In this document: positions 1 to 7,767 of the stretch, in pieces
How the letters are laid out: each line of letters opens with the position of its first letter
How positions within the stretch are numbered: the first letter of the stretch is position 1
NCBI RefSeq assembly: GCF_006965485.1
Contig: NZ_CP041360.1
Span: forward strand, 2,480,001-2,544,000
Length of the DNA stretch: 64,000 nucleotides
DNA from: Spirosoma sp. KCTC 42546
GTDB lineage: Bacteria; Bacteroidota; Bacteroidia; Cytophagales; Spirosomataceae
Direction: 5' to 3'
Program-made: the position numbers and the translations under genes
Notes under the pieces: model-generated
What the model was told of the DNA's origin: nothing
What the model saw: the letters and a program-made list of their open reading frames with translations, nothing else
Database searches by the model: none

Positions 1-193
1 GGGCTTCGATTACGACTTTGTAGTCTTTGCCCGGTCCGATAACCCCAACAGCAGTGCCGTAGGTATCCACGATGTATTCGTCGGTATAGGGTTTGAGGTA
101 ATCCAGCCAAATCTGCTGCCCTGAGGATTCAAAGCCAGTTGGTGAGGCATTGTTAAGGTACTTGTACAGGAAGCTTTTACTTTGTTCGTTCAT
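1..193 (-). CDS. M42 family metallopeptidase, N-terminal fragment
   Basis: The first 64 codons of a gene leaving the window on the left. The translation starts MNEQSKSFLYKYLNNASPTG and continues with a bulky region (GQQIWLDYLKPYTDEY) and a DTYGTAVGVIGPG stretch. This matches the N-terminus of the M42 glutamyl-aminopeptidase/endoglucanase-like family, in which a short helix is followed by the 'SPTGFE' turn. The metal ligands lie downstream, outside the window. Family members are cytoplasmic dodecameric aminopeptidases. The ATG at 191-193 (reverse) is the only reasonable start. Assignment rests on the N-terminus alone. Confidence 0.7.
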   Translation of the reverse strand, partial: MNEQSKSFLYKYLNNASPTGFESSGQQIWLDYLKPYTDEYIVDTYGTAVGVIGPGKDYKVVIEA

Positions 194-278
194 TGTGCTT
201 AACTAATGTAAATCCGTTTGCGGTTGAAGGTTATAAAGAATAGTATCTGCGTTCTGTTCCAATTATAAACTAAACGAA

Positions 279-704
279 TCAAAACCCAATCCGTTCGCGC
301 TTCTGCTCAACGCCCATAGAGCGGAGCAATTCCATCGCTATCCGCTCGTCGTATTTGCGTTTCCAGTAGTCCGCTTCCAGGCGAAGTTTGTCTAGCTCGA
401 CTTCCTGTTTCTCCACTGTCAGGCGGAGGGTTTCGAGTTCGTGGCTGACGACTGCGTCTGATTTTGGCTCGATGACCTGGGCGGTTACGGCTTCGTCGGA
501 GAGGAGCGTTAGGGGCGAAACGTCCAGAACGCTGGCAATTTGGCTCAGTCGCGAAAGGGTCAGGTCGGTTTTGCCGCGCTCAATATCACCATACGCTGTG
601 GTAGACAGATTAAGCAGATCGGCCATGTTTTCCTGCGATAAACCGCGTTGAAGCCGTTCTAAACGTATTTTTTCGGCCGGGCCACGAGAGGTGATAGTGC
701 TCAT
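279..704 (-). CDS. XRE-family helix-turn-helix regulator with C-terminal coiled coil
   Basis: A 141-residue protein starting at the ATG at 704; the longer frame would need a TTG at 716. Residues about 10-65 form a Cro/C1-type HTH ([19 protein letters not shown] ... [19 protein letters not shown]), followed by '[14 protein letters not shown]'. The C-terminal half (about 85-125) is charged and heptad-like ([19 protein letters not shown]), so a dimerising coiled coil is likely. It is transcribed away from clpP across a 134-bp gap, in which both genes must have their promoters. Small proteins of this layout are common DNA-binding regulators in Bacteroidota. The target is unknown; autoregulation or control of clpP is only a guess from position. 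Confidence 0.82.
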   Translation of the reverse strand: MSTITSRGPAEKIRLERLQRGLSQENMADLLNLSTTAYGDIERGKTDLTLSRLSQIASVLDVSPLTLLSDEAVTAQVIEPKSDAVVSHELETLRLTVEKQEVELDKLRLEADYWKRKYDERIAMELLRSMGVEQKRERIGF

Positions 705-838
705 ATCAAGTAACAACGATAAATTCTAAACCAAAACTGACAGGGTTTTTCGGTAGGATAACGCAATTTTGTAACGAAACGATTCTCGAACTTACACCAA
801 TCATTATTGGTTTTCAAATTAACGAAGTAAACCCCATT

Positions 839-1528
839 ATGAATAACGAAAAAGAATTCCGCAATTTCGCGGTGCATCACATGGGCCTCAATGGCCTGAC
901 AGTAGATGGTTACGTAAAACACACTGTCGAAAATCAACAGGTTGAAAACATGACCCGTTCGGTTATTGAAGAACGGCCAATGAATTTCCGGGAAGTAGAC
1001 GTGTTCTCGCGCCTGATGGCCGACCGTATTATTTTTATGGGTCTGCCAGTTGATGATAATATTGCCAACATCATTGTGGCTCAGTTATTATTCCTGGAAT
1101 CGGCTGATCCGAAAAAAGATATCCTGATGTATTTGAACAGCCCTGGTGGTTCGGTCTACGCTGGCCTGGGTATTTACGATACCATGCAGTACGTTCGGCC
1201 CGACGTGGCTACGGTTTGTACCAGCCTTGCTGCTTCCATGGGTGCTGTGTTACTGGCTGGTGGCGCTGCCGGAAAGCGTTCTGCTTTACCACACGCCCGG
1301 GTCATGATCCACCAGCCATCGGGTGGTGCTCAGGGAACCTCGAAAGATATGCAGGTGACCATGAAGGAAATGCTTGAACTGGAAAAAGATCTGTACCGGA
1401 TTTTGGCCAGCCATTCAGGCCGTACCTACGAAGAAATCGAACAGGCCTCTGACCGTGATAAATGGTTCCGGGCCGAAGAAGCCAAAGAATATGGCTTGAT
1501 CGACGAAGTTCTTCGCCGGGAAAAGTAA
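839..1528 (+). CDS. clpP: ATP-dependent Clp protease proteolytic subunit
   Basis: A 229-residue ClpP serine protease. The catalytic triad is visible: Ser133 in [14 protein letters not shown], His158 in [10 protein letters not shown], and Asp207 in SDRDKWF by alignment spacing. The oxyanion region NSPGGSV (100-106) and the C-terminal EYGLIDEVL are typical. The N-terminal extension of about 35 residues before the core is longer than in E. coli and probably includes a propeptide. ClpP forms a two-ring tetradecamer that degrades substrates fed by ClpX. clpX follows 290 bp downstream on the same strand, separated by an inverted repeat, a promoter-like sequence and a hairpin, so the two may be transcribed partly independently. 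Confidence 0.97.
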   Translation: MNNEKEFRNFAVHHMGLNGLTVDGYVKHTVENQQVENMTRSVIEERPMNFREVDVFSRLMADRIIFMGLPVDDNIANIIVAQLLFLESADPKKDILMYLNSPGGSVYAGLGIYDTMQYVRPDVATVCTSLAASMGAVLLAGGAAGKRSALPHARVMIHQPSGGAQGTSKDMQVTMKEMLELEKDLYRILASHSGRTYEEIEQASDRDKWFRAEEAKEYGLIDEVLRREK

Positions 1529-1535
1529 GCTGAGT

Positions 1536-1620
1536 TACGAGCTACGGTTTACGACCGCGCGGGCGGCCCCGTTACGATTTTTTGCTGACGCCAGAGTCAA
1601 ACCGTAAATCGTAGCTCATA
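1536..1620. repeat. Imperfect inverted repeat after clpP
   Basis: The arms 1536-1553 and 1603-1620 pair at 16 of 18 positions (GAGCTACG...TTTACG words) around a GC-rich 49-nt loop. The left arm begins 7 nt after the clpP stop. The layout matches the other stop-codon-associated inverted repeats in this window. It may act as a 3'-end hairpin for clpP, but no T-run follows it. Confidence 0.6.
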
Positions 1621-1631
1621 AAGCAATAAGT

Positions 1632-1662
1632 TTGACCGTTTGCTTGCCAGTTAATAACTTTG
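1632..1662 (+). promoter_or_regulatory. Candidate clpX promoter
   Basis: TTG at 1632-1634, a 20-nt spacer, then TAACTTTG at 1655-1662. This fits the Bacteroidota housekeeping promoter pattern (-33 TTG, -7 TAnnTTTG). Transcription would begin near 1668-1670, giving clpX a leader of about 150 nt. The assignment is by motif only. Confidence 0.5.
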
Positions 1663-1670
1663 CTATCGAC

Positions 1671-1703
1671 AAATGGCTCAGGTTCGCCTGAGTCATTTTT
1701 TTT
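1671..1703 (+). terminator. Intrinsic-terminator-like hairpin upstream of clpX
   Basis: A 12-bp stem (AAATGGCTCAGG at 1671-1682 with CCTGAGTCATTT at 1687-1698, one G-T pair) closed by a TTCG tetraloop and followed by a T-run to 1703. It could end clpP transcription. Because it lies right after the predicted clpX start point, it could also act as a 5' hairpin or attenuator of clpX mRNA. Confidence 0.6.
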
Positions 1704-1818
1704 CTGCCGAAATTTAGGGTAACAAAGTGTCTTTACGATCTGTTAATTCAAATCGGGTTATAAGCATACCACTCTTATAAATCCGCTAACCCCCAACTTA
1801 TTCACACTGCAAACGTTC

Positions 1819-3051
1819 ATGCCACAAATTAGTTGCTCGTTCTGTGGACGGCGCAAAAACGAGGTGATGCTGCTACTGTCCGGCATCGACGCACACATCT
1901 GTAACTACTGTATCGAGCAGGGGCATCAGGTGGTACTGGAAGAAATGCGCCCCAAAAAGAGCGAACCAACCGAGGTGAAGATCAATCTCATCAAGCCGGT
2001 TGATATGAAGCGTCACCTTGACCAATACGTAATTGGGCAGGACGACGCCAAGAAATCCATCACTGTTGCCGTTTACAATCATTACAAACGATTGATGCAG
2101 CCAAAAACCGATGATGACGTGACGATTGAAAAATCGAATATCATCATGGTGGGCGAAACAGGTACGGGTAAAACATACCTTGCCCGATCTATTGCCAAAA
2201 TCCTTGAAGTGCCCTTCTGCATTGCCGATGCTACGGTAATTACAGAAGCCGGTTACGTTGGCGAAGATGTAGAAACGATTCTGACCCGATTGCTGCAAGC
2301 TGCCGATTACAATGTTGAAGCGGCTGAACGAGGTATTGTTTATATTGATGAGATCGATAAAATTGCCCGTAAGTCAGATAATCCCAGCATCACCCGTGAT
2401 GTGAGCGGAGAGGGGGTTCAACAGGCGTTGTTAAAACTTCTGGAAGGGTCGGTTGTGAATGTGCCACCACAGGGTGGACGTAAGCACCCTGATCAACGAC
2501 TAATCGCGTTGAATACCGAAAATATTCTGTTTATCTGCGGGGGGGCGTTTGATGGAATCGAACGGCATATCGCCAAACGAATCAATACGCGCCCAATAGG
2601 TTTTTCCGGAGATCGTCGTTTGAATGACACGCTTGAGAAAGGACATCTGATGCGGTATATTTCGGCCCTTGATCTGAAATCGTTCGGGTTAATTCCAGAA
2701 CTGATTGGCCGATTACCGGTCCTTACTCACCTCGAACCGCTCGATCGTTCGGCGTTGATGCAGATTTTGACTGAACCCAAAAACGCCATCACCAAGCAAT
2801 ACGACAAGCTTTTCCAGATGGAGGGTATTACGCTTCACTGGGACCCAACGGCATTAAACTACATTGTTGATCAGGCCCTGCAATATGGACTTGGTGCACG
2901 GGGGCTGCGCTCTATCTGCGAGTCTATTATTACCGACGCTATGTTTGAGATGCCTTCGCAAACGGGTATAAAAGAGTTAACCGTTAGTCTGGAATACGCT
3001 CGTGAAAAATTTGGTAAAACCAGCACGTACCAACTTCGCTCGGTAGCGTAA
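1819..3051 (+). CDS. clpX: ATP-dependent Clp protease ATP-binding subunit ClpX
   Basis: A 410-residue AAA+ unfoldase. The N-terminal zinc-binding domain has Cys6, Cys9, Cys28 and Cys31 (CSFC ... CNYC). Walker A is GETGTGKT (112-119), with Glu replacing the common Pro. Walker B is [10 protein letters not shown]. The RPIGFSGD segment supplies the IGF loop that docks on ClpP. Sensor/C-domain motifs ([23 protein letters not shown]) are intact. ClpX unfolds substrates and threads them into ClpP, whose gene lies just upstream. Length and domain order are normal. The ATG at 1819 places the zinc finger at the usual distance from the N-terminus. Confidence 0.97.
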   Translation: MPQISCSFCGRRKNEVMLLLSGIDAHICNYCIEQGHQVVLEEMRPKKSEPTEVKINLIKPVDMKRHLDQYVIGQDDAKKSITVAVYNHYKRLMQPKTDDDVTIEKSNIIMVGETGTGKTYLARSIAKILEVPFCIADATVITEAGYVGEDVETILTRLLQAADYNVEAAERGIVYIDEIDKIARKSDNPSITRDVSGEGVQQALLKLLEGSVVNVPPQGGRKHPDQRLIALNTENILFICGGAFDGIERHIAKRINTRPIGFSGDRRLNDTLEKGHLMRYISALDLKSFGLIPELIGRLPVLTHLEPLDRSALMQILTEPKNAITKQYDKLFQMEGITLHWDPTALNYIVDQALQYGLGARGLRSICESIITDAMFEMPSQTGIKELTVSLEYAREKFGKTSTYQLRSVA

Positions 3052-3071
3052 GTACATACAGATAGCCTCAG

Positions 3072-3110
3072 AAAACCCTCCACTTCAGAATATAAGTGGC
3101 GGGTTTTTTT
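3072..3110 (+). terminator. Rho-independent terminator of clpX
   Basis: A hairpin about 20 nt after the clpX stop: AAAACCCTCCACTT pairs with AAGTGGCGGGTTTT, with small bulges, and ends in a run of seven T. No gene lies between it and the next start at 3204. Confidence 0.8.
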
Positions 3111-3203
3111 ATGGAATACTGTTTTTTAGAAAACTTGCCTGTCAATGGATAGTTAGTATGTTTATTACGAAAGATTTATTACTTACCATCGACTACATTC
3201 CCT

Positions 3204-3800
3204 ATGAGAATTACTACCTGCCAACTTCCTGGAAGTTTGCTATTACTCGCGTTGATTACTTCGTGTAACCGACCAGTTGCCTATTTTCAACCAAACCTTC
3301 GTGAGCACAGTGTGGCTACACATACGGCTGCTGAACCTCCGGTTGCCGACCCGACTTCATTGGAACAGGCTCCGGTTGTGGTGGCTAGCCTTGCCCAACA
3401 GCCCAGTCAGGCCAACTCTACGCCAAACAGAGTTAATGTGCTGGCTAGCACGAACAAACTAGCTACCCCTAAAACTAGTCAACTGCGACTATATAAGATG
3501 CGTACATTATTGGCTTCCACGTCAAGTAAAACAGGCGTTGGCCCTAATGAAACAGCAGCGCCCAGGAAGATGACGTTTGTAGAGCGGTTGATGGTGAAGA
3601 AATTGAATACTACAATCAGAAGGCAACTCGCCCCCAATAATCCCGAAAAAACGTGGGCTAGTAAGAGTATCCTGGCTATAGGGGCGGTACTATTGCTGGG
3701 GGGTATTTTACTATTGGCCTTCACAACGGGAGGAGGCTTTGCGCTTGGTGCTATTGCAGTAGCTGCGGGTTTAGTTCTTCTATTGGTTGAGCTATTGTAG
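3204..3800 (+). CDS. Lipoprotein of the RPVAYFQP family, copy 1
   Basis: A 198-residue protein with a lipoprotein signal peptide (LLLLALITSC, lipidated Cys about residue 21) followed directly by NRPVAYFQP, a motif shared with the next two genes. The middle is Ala/Pro/Thr-rich, then comes a basic conserved block (FVERLMVKKLNTTIRRQLAPNNP, about 125-147). The last 45 residues are Gly-rich and hydrophobic (LAIGAVLLLGGILLLAFTTGGG...) and could form two membrane segments. The function is not recognised. Having both an N-terminal lipid and a C-terminal membrane hairpin is unusual. First of three tandem paralogues; its upstream region lacks the 35-nt element seen before copies 2 and 3. Confidence 0.8.
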   Translation: MRITTCQLPGSLLLLALITSCNRPVAYFQPNLREHSVATHTAAEPPVADPTSLEQAPVVVASLAQQPSQANSTPNRVNVLASTNKLATPKTSQLRLYKMRTLLASTSSKTGVGPNETAAPRKMTFVERLMVKKLNTTIRRQLAPNNPEKTWASKSILAIGAVLLLGGILLLAFTTGGGFALGAIAVAAGLVLLLVELL

Positions 3801-3845
3801 AGCTGATTTTACTTATTTTTAACAACCTCTTAACAATCGAATAAA

Positions 3846-3880
3846 GTTGTAGTTGTTGAAGATGATATCTTAATCGTTCA
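3846..3880 (+). promoter_or_regulatory. Conserved upstream element, copy A
   Basis: A 35-nt sequence starting GTTGTAGTTGTTG and ending AATCGTTCA. It is closely matched at 4612-4645 and sits just before the second lipoprotein gene, ending 16 nt before its ATG. Conservation outside coding sequence suggests a shared promoter, operator or leader, or simply a recent gene duplication. Confidence 0.55.
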
Positions 3881-3896
3881 CGTTAATTCTCACCTT

Positions 3897-4496
3897 ATGA
3901 ACACATTCTCCAAACAACTTTTCACGGCACTTTTTGGGTTAGTTATTCTGGCTTCGTGTAGCCGTCCTGTCGCTTATTTCCAGCCCACTGCACGTGAACA
4001 TAGTGTGTCTACAACTCCTCCAGCTACCCCACTTGTAGCTGATCAAACTCCAGTAGATCAGACCCCTGCTGTGGCTACTAGTCCTGCCCAACAACTTGCC
4101 CAGGCAAATTCGACACTGAACGAGGTGGATGCACTGGTAAGTACAAATAACAAACTGGCTGTTAACAAAACAGTGCAGAAACGTCTGAATCGCGTTCGTG
4201 CCCTGTTGGCTTCTGCTTCCACTAAAGCCAGCCTGAATCCTACTGAGGTAGCCGCGCCCAAAAAGATGAATTTGATGGAGCGGCTGATGGTGAAAAAAAT
4301 GAACAAGAAAATCAGCAAGCAACTCGCGCCCAATAATCCTGATAAGGCAATGATAAACTCCGGCACGCTGGCCACGGGTGCTGTTCTCGTTATTGTTGGT
4401 TTGCTGCTAATCTTATTAACAACAGGTACGGCCTTTACCGTCGGTGTAATCGCTTTATTAGCTGGAGCAGTTCTTTTGCTGGTTGGCTTGCTGTAA
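3897..4496 (+). CDS. Lipoprotein of the RPVAYFQP family, copy 2
   Basis: A 199-residue paralogue of the flanking genes. The lipobox LVILASC is followed by SRPVAYFQPTAREHS. A low-complexity Pro/Ala/Thr region leads to a helical stretch (QANSTLNEVDALVSTNNK...), then the conserved basic block LMERLMVKKMNKKISKQLAP (about 130-150) and a C-terminal Gly/Leu-rich double hydrophobic segment (TGAVLVIVGLLLILLTTG ...). The protein would be anchored by lipid at one end and membrane helices at the other. The function is not recognised. It is probably made from a promoter in the conserved upstream element at 3846-3880. Confidence 0.82.
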   Translation: MNTFSKQLFTALFGLVILASCSRPVAYFQPTAREHSVSTTPPATPLVADQTPVDQTPAVATSPAQQLAQANSTLNEVDALVSTNNKLAVNKTVQKRLNRVRALLASASTKASLNPTEVAAPKKMNLMERLMVKKMNKKISKQLAPNNPDKAMINSGTLATGAVLVIVGLLLILLTTGTAFTVGVIALLAGAVLLLVGLL

Positions 4497-4611
4497 CTGG
4501 TTTATAATCAGAAGTAGCAGCACAGGATTTTAGCAATAAATCAACTGGCAGAGCAAAAATTTTTGTCTGTAAGCGATTATTTTTTCTTACTTAGTACAAC
4601 AAATACAAAAA

Positions 4612-4645
4612 GCTGTAGTTGTTGGGATGATACCTCAATCGTTCA
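4612..4645 (+). promoter_or_regulatory. Conserved upstream element, copy B
   Basis: A 34-nt match to 3846-3880 with four substitutions and one gap; the core TGTAGTTGTTG and the end AATCGTTCA are identical. It ends 17 nt before the ATG at 4663. The longer frame from 4627 would begin inside the element, which argues that 4663 is the true start. Confidence 0.55.
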
Positions 4646-4662
4646 AATTTAACCCCTTTTCT

Positions 4663-5283
4663 ATGAGAGCGCTTTCCAAGTACCTCTTTGCTGCCTGCAT
4701 GGGCACTGTTATTCTTTCATCTTGTAGCCGTCCTGTCGCCTATTTTCAACCTAGTGCGCGCGAACAGTTTAAATCGACCCAACCTGAAGCAGTTGCTACT
4801 GTAACGCCTGTTGAAGCGGTAAAGCCTACGGAAGTGGTGCTCTCGACTCCTGAAGCAACGCCCGCTCCAGCCCCGGCTGAACAGCTTGCGCAAGCTAAAC
4901 AAGCGGTAAGTCAGGTTGAAGCCTACGTTCGGAATGACAGCAAACTGGCTTCAAACAAAAAACTGACCCAACGGGTGGCTCGTTTGAACCAACTAATGGC
5001 CTCAACCAGCGAGAAAGCACTAACGTCGACCAACGTAACGTCTGCCAAGAAACTGACGTTGATGGAGCGGACAATGCTTAAGAAGATGGATAAAAAAATC
5101 AAGAGCCATGTTGCTCCTGACCAAGCGAAGGTCATGAATTCCAATGTGCGACTTGGGCTTATTATCGGTATCATTGGCCTGTTGTTGTTGTTACTAGGTG
5201 GTGGTAGCGTATTAGGGGTCATTGGCCTTATCGGCTTTATCGTCGGTCTGGTACTTATTCTGCTTGGCGTGATTAACGCATAA
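4663..5283 (+). CDS. Lipoprotein of the RPVAYFQP family, copy 3
   Basis: A 206-residue third paralogue, started at 4663 (MRALSKYLFAACMGTVILSSC) because the upstream ATG at 4627 lies in the conserved regulatory element. Cys-SRPVAYFQPSAREQ follows the lipobox. The middle is rich in Pro, Val, Glu and Ala. The basic block TLMERTMLKKMDKKIKSHVAP is conserved, and the C-terminus is a Gly/Leu/Ile-rich double hydrophobic segment (LGLIIGIIGLLLLLLGGG ...). The function is unknown. The alpha/beta hydrolase starts only 23 nt after the stop, so the two are probably co-transcribed. Confidence 0.8.
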   Translation: MRALSKYLFAACMGTVILSSCSRPVAYFQPSAREQFKSTQPEAVATVTPVEAVKPTEVVLSTPEATPAPAPAEQLAQAKQAVSQVEAYVRNDSKLASNKKLTQRVARLNQLMASTSEKALTSTNVTSAKKLTLMERTMLKKMDKKIKSHVAPDQAKVMNSNVRLGLIIGIIGLLLLLLGGGSVLGVIGLIGFIVGLVLILLGVINA

Positions 5284-5306
5284 AGGAAACAAATCAATTT
5301 TTTGGA

Positions 5307-6026
5307 ATGAGCCAATCATCGTCAATTTGTCTCATCCACGGTCACGGCGTAGATGCTTCCATTTGGGATAGCGTCTACGCCGATCTGATTTTGGATGTTC
5401 CAGTACTCAAGCCTGATTTCTCCAGAGTAACCAATCATCTGACTATTGAAGCCTATGCGGAGGATCTGTATGGGCATATCAGGACATTACAGGTTGAAAA
5501 AGTAGTGCTGGTGGGCCATTCGATGGGTGGTTATATGGCACTGGCCTTTGCCGAGCAACATCCCGAACTGGTACAGGGACTTGTTTTATATCACTCCACC
5601 GCCACTGCCGACGATGATGCCCGGAAGGAAGCGCGTCAACAGGCGATTGAGGGTCTGAAAACACAGGGTACGGCTCCTTTTATTCAGAAGCAGTTGCCTA
5701 AGATGGTGGCACCCGATTATCCGCCAGAAAAAACGCGGGTATTGGTTGAGCAATTTCTGAGCTTACCGGCCGATGCATTGATTGCCGGTATATCGGCTAT
5801 TGCCAGCCGCCCCGACCGAACACAGGTGTTACGGGATGCCAAATTTCCGATTTTACTCGTTCTTGGTCGGGAGGATCAACTGATACCCTATGAAAAAACG
5901 GCTCAGTTAGCCAGTTTGTCGGATCGTATCCGTGTAGCAACTATTGAGCAGGCTGGCCATTTGAGTATGATTGAGCAGCCAGCTGAATCTGTCCGTGTCC
6001 TTCGGTCGTTTTTGGATCGACTCTGA
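5307..6026 (+). CDS. Alpha/beta-fold hydrolase
   Basis: A 239-residue single-domain hydrolase. The nucleophile elbow is GHSMGG with Ser72. The HGHGVD near residue 11 forms the oxyanion region. The acid lies in LGREDQLIPYEKT and the histidine in QAGHLSMIEQP. A cap domain sits between about 110 and 175. No signal peptide is present, so it is cytoplasmic. The family covers esterases, haloperoxidase-like proteins and C-C hydrolases; the substrate cannot be read from sequence. A terminator follows it. Confidence 0.88.
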   Translation: MSQSSSICLIHGHGVDASIWDSVYADLILDVPVLKPDFSRVTNHLTIEAYAEDLYGHIRTLQVEKVVLVGHSMGGYMALAFAEQHPELVQGLVLYHSTATADDDARKEARQQAIEGLKTQGTAPFIQKQLPKMVAPDYPPEKTRVLVEQFLSLPADALIAGISAIASRPDRTQVLRDAKFPILLVLGREDQLIPYEKTAQLASLSDRIRVATIEQAGHLSMIEQPAESVRVLRSFLDRL

Positions 6027-6048
6027 GCGTACAGCAACAAATCATAAA

Positions 6049-6077
6049 AATGAGGGAGTCTACGGGCTCCCTTTTTG
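6049..6077 (+). terminator. Rho-independent terminator after the hydrolase
   Basis: AGGGAG (6053-6058) pairs with CTCCCT (6067-6072) and is followed by TTTTT. It separates the lipoprotein/hydrolase unit from the arginine cluster. Confidence 0.75.
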
Positions 6078-6179
6078 TGTTTTAAGCCCATTTTAAACCG
6101 ATTATCCGTAAACTTGCAACTCGTTTATGGTCAGGCCCTGATTGAACGAAATGACTCAGGGTATTTAAGCATCAAAAGA

Positions 6180-7322
6180 ATGGCAGAGCTTTTTAACGTT
6201 TATCCGTTATACGATATTGAACCTGTTCGCGCGCAGGGTAGCTACCTTTGGGATGTCAATGGCACCCGGTATTTAGATCTCTACGGTGGTCATGCCGTAA
6301 TCTCGGTTGGACATACACATCCTCGGTATGTACAGGCGCTGACCGATCAACTGCACAAAATTTCGTTTTACTCGAACTCCGTCCGGATTCCGCAGCAACA
6401 GGAATTAGCCGATAAACTGGGCGATCTGTCTGGGCACCCGGACTATGCCTTGTTTCTGTGCAATTCGGGGGCAGAGGCTAACGAAAATGCACTCAAACTG
6501 GCATCGTTCCATAATGGACGGACAAAGGTAGTTGCCTTCACGAAGTCGTTTCATGGTCGTACGGCGGGGGCTGTTGCCGTTACCGATAATCCGGCTATTG
6601 TTGCTCCGGTCAATTACAACCAGCACGTTAGCTTTTTGCCGTACAATAATGCCGAAGCAGCCAAAGCGGGCATTACGTCCGATACCTGTGCGGTCATTGT
6701 GGAGGGTATTCAGGGTGTTGGCGGAATTCAGGTAGCCACGGATGAGTTTTTACAAGCGTTGCGTCAGCGGTGCGATGAAACGGGTGCCGTACTTATTCTG
6801 GATGGTGTTCAGTGTGGCTATGGTCGGTCGGGCAAGTTCTTTTCGCACCAATTCAGCGGCATCGAAGCCGATATTATTTCGATGGCCAAGGGAATGGGCA
6901 ATGGTTTCCCAATAGGGGGTATTTTGATCTCGCCCAAGTTTAAAGCCAGTTACGGGCTGTTAGGTACTACGTTTGGTGGGAATCATTTAGCTTGTACAGC
7001 CGGTATTGCTGTGTTAGACATCATGAAGGAAGAAGGGCTCCTGGAAAATGCGACCCGAATGGGCAACTATTTCATGGAGGGTATTCGGCAGATTGGTGGC
7101 TACAAGGAGTTACGTGGCCGGGGGCTGATGATTGGGATTGAATATGATTTCCCCGTTGATTCGCTACGAAAAACGCTGTTGTTCGAACACAAGCAATTTA
7201 CGGGGGTGGCCGGTAAGACCATCATTCGCTTGCTGCCATCACTGGCTATTGGTGTGGATGAAGCGGATATGTTCCTGGAAGCGCTGGAGAAATGCCTAAA
7301 CACAGAGAAAACTGAGGCATAA
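6180..7322 (+). CDS. argD: Acetylornithine/succinylornithine aminotransferase
   Basis: A 380-residue class III PLP-dependent aminotransferase of arginine biosynthesis. It transaminates N-acyl-glutamate semialdehyde to N-acylornithine. Seen motifs: LFLCNSGAEANENALKLA, FHGRTAGA, the cofactor Asp in LILDGVQCGYGRSGKFF, the PLP lysine in SMAKGMGNGFPIGG, and TTFGGNHLACTAG. The longer frame from 6075 begins inside the upstream terminator region, so the ATG at 6180 (MAELFNVYPLYDIEP) was chosen. The last residues (LNTEKTEA) are encoded by the CACAGAG-type repeat that begins at 7297, so the tail is repeat-derived. It heads a cluster with the carbamoyltransferase and argB. Confidence 0.93.
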   Translation: MAELFNVYPLYDIEPVRAQGSYLWDVNGTRYLDLYGGHAVISVGHTHPRYVQALTDQLHKISFYSNSVRIPQQQELADKLGDLSGHPDYALFLCNSGAEANENALKLASFHNGRTKVVAFTKSFHGRTAGAVAVTDNPAIVAPVNYNQHVSFLPYNNAEAAKAGITSDTCAVIVEGIQGVGGIQVATDEFLQALRQRCDETGAVLILDGVQCGYGRSGKFFSHQFSGIEADIISMAKGMGNGFPIGGILISPKFKASYGLLGTTFGGNHLACTAGIAVLDIMKEEGLLENATRMGNYFMEGIRQIGGYKELRGRGLMIGIEYDFPVDSLRKTLLFEHKQFTGVAGKTIIRLLPSLAIGVDEADMFLEALEKCLNTEKTEA

Positions 7323-7340
7323 CAGAGCGTACAGAGGAAT
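7297..7340. repeat. CACAGAG-type repeat, left of the GxxExxY gene
   Basis: TAAACACAGAGAAA (7297-7310) is the exact reverse complement of 7746-7759. ACACAGAGAAAACTGAGG (7300-7317) matches the reverse complement of 7719-7736 at 16 of 18 positions. It overlaps the last eight codons and stop of argD and runs up to the next ATG. Confidence 0.75.
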
Positions 7341-7718
7341 ATGAATGATAACCAGATAACAGAGTCTATTATTGGCTGTGCAATGAATGTACACCGTCGT
7401 TTGGGGCCTGGATTATTAGAGTCAGCCTACGAAGAATGCATAGCCTATGAAATGGATAAAGCTCGTATGTTTTTTGAGCGGCAAAAAGCTATGCCAATCG
7501 TTTACGACGAAATAAAACTGGATACTGGTTATCGAATAGACTTACTGGTTGAACATAGAATAGTTGTTGAATTAAAAGCAGTTGAAACGCTAACGGATGT
7601 TCATCTTGCTCAGATTATGACGTATCTACGATTATCTAATTGCAGATTTGGTCTTCTAATAAATTTTAATGTTACACTACTAAAAAATGGCCTTAAGCGA
7701 GTGGTTAATGGATATTGA
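7341..7718 (+). CDS. GxxExxY family protein (PD-(D/E)XK nuclease-like)
   Basis: A 125-residue protein with the diagnostic GLLESAY motif (residues about 24-30, in LGPGLLESAYEECIAYEM). It also has a restriction-enzyme-like core: D in TGYRIDLLVEHRIVVELKAV, where D...E-x-K supplies the metal-binding residues, then LAQIMTYLRLSNCRFGLLINF. GxxExxY proteins belong to the PD-(D/E)XK superfamily; their substrate and role are not established. It interrupts the arginine cluster between argD and the carbamoyltransferase and is bracketed on both sides by inverted CACAGAG-type repeats. This suggests it arrived with, or acts on, these repeats. Confidence 0.88.
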   Translation: MNDNQITESIIGCAMNVHRRLGPGLLESAYEECIAYEMDKARMFFERQKAMPIVYDEIKLDTGYRIDLLVEHRIVVELKAVETLTDVHLAQIMTYLRLSNCRFGLLINFNVTLLKNGLKRVVNGY

Positions 7719-7759
7719 CCTCCGTTTTCTCCGTGTTAATCTCCGTTTCTCTGTGTTTA
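7719..7759. repeat. CACAGAG-type repeat, right of the GxxExxY gene (inverted)
   Basis: Begins immediately after the GxxExxY stop codon. It contains two degenerate units in the opposite orientation to 7297-7340; TTTCTCTGTGTTTA at 7746-7759 is the perfect partner of 7297-7310. It ends 8 nt before the carbamoyltransferase start. Confidence 0.75.
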
Positions 7760-7767
7760 AAAAATAA

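Noticed and set aside
388..651. Plus-strand frame opposite the XRE regulator
   Set aside because: It is the antisense shadow of the regulator gene, and its serine-rich translation has no recognisable domain.
7297..7759. GxxExxY gene with its flanks as a transposon with terminal inverted repeats
   Set aside because: No transposase motif, no target-site duplication seen, and the repeats merge with the neighbouring coding ends. Kept only as a repeat association.
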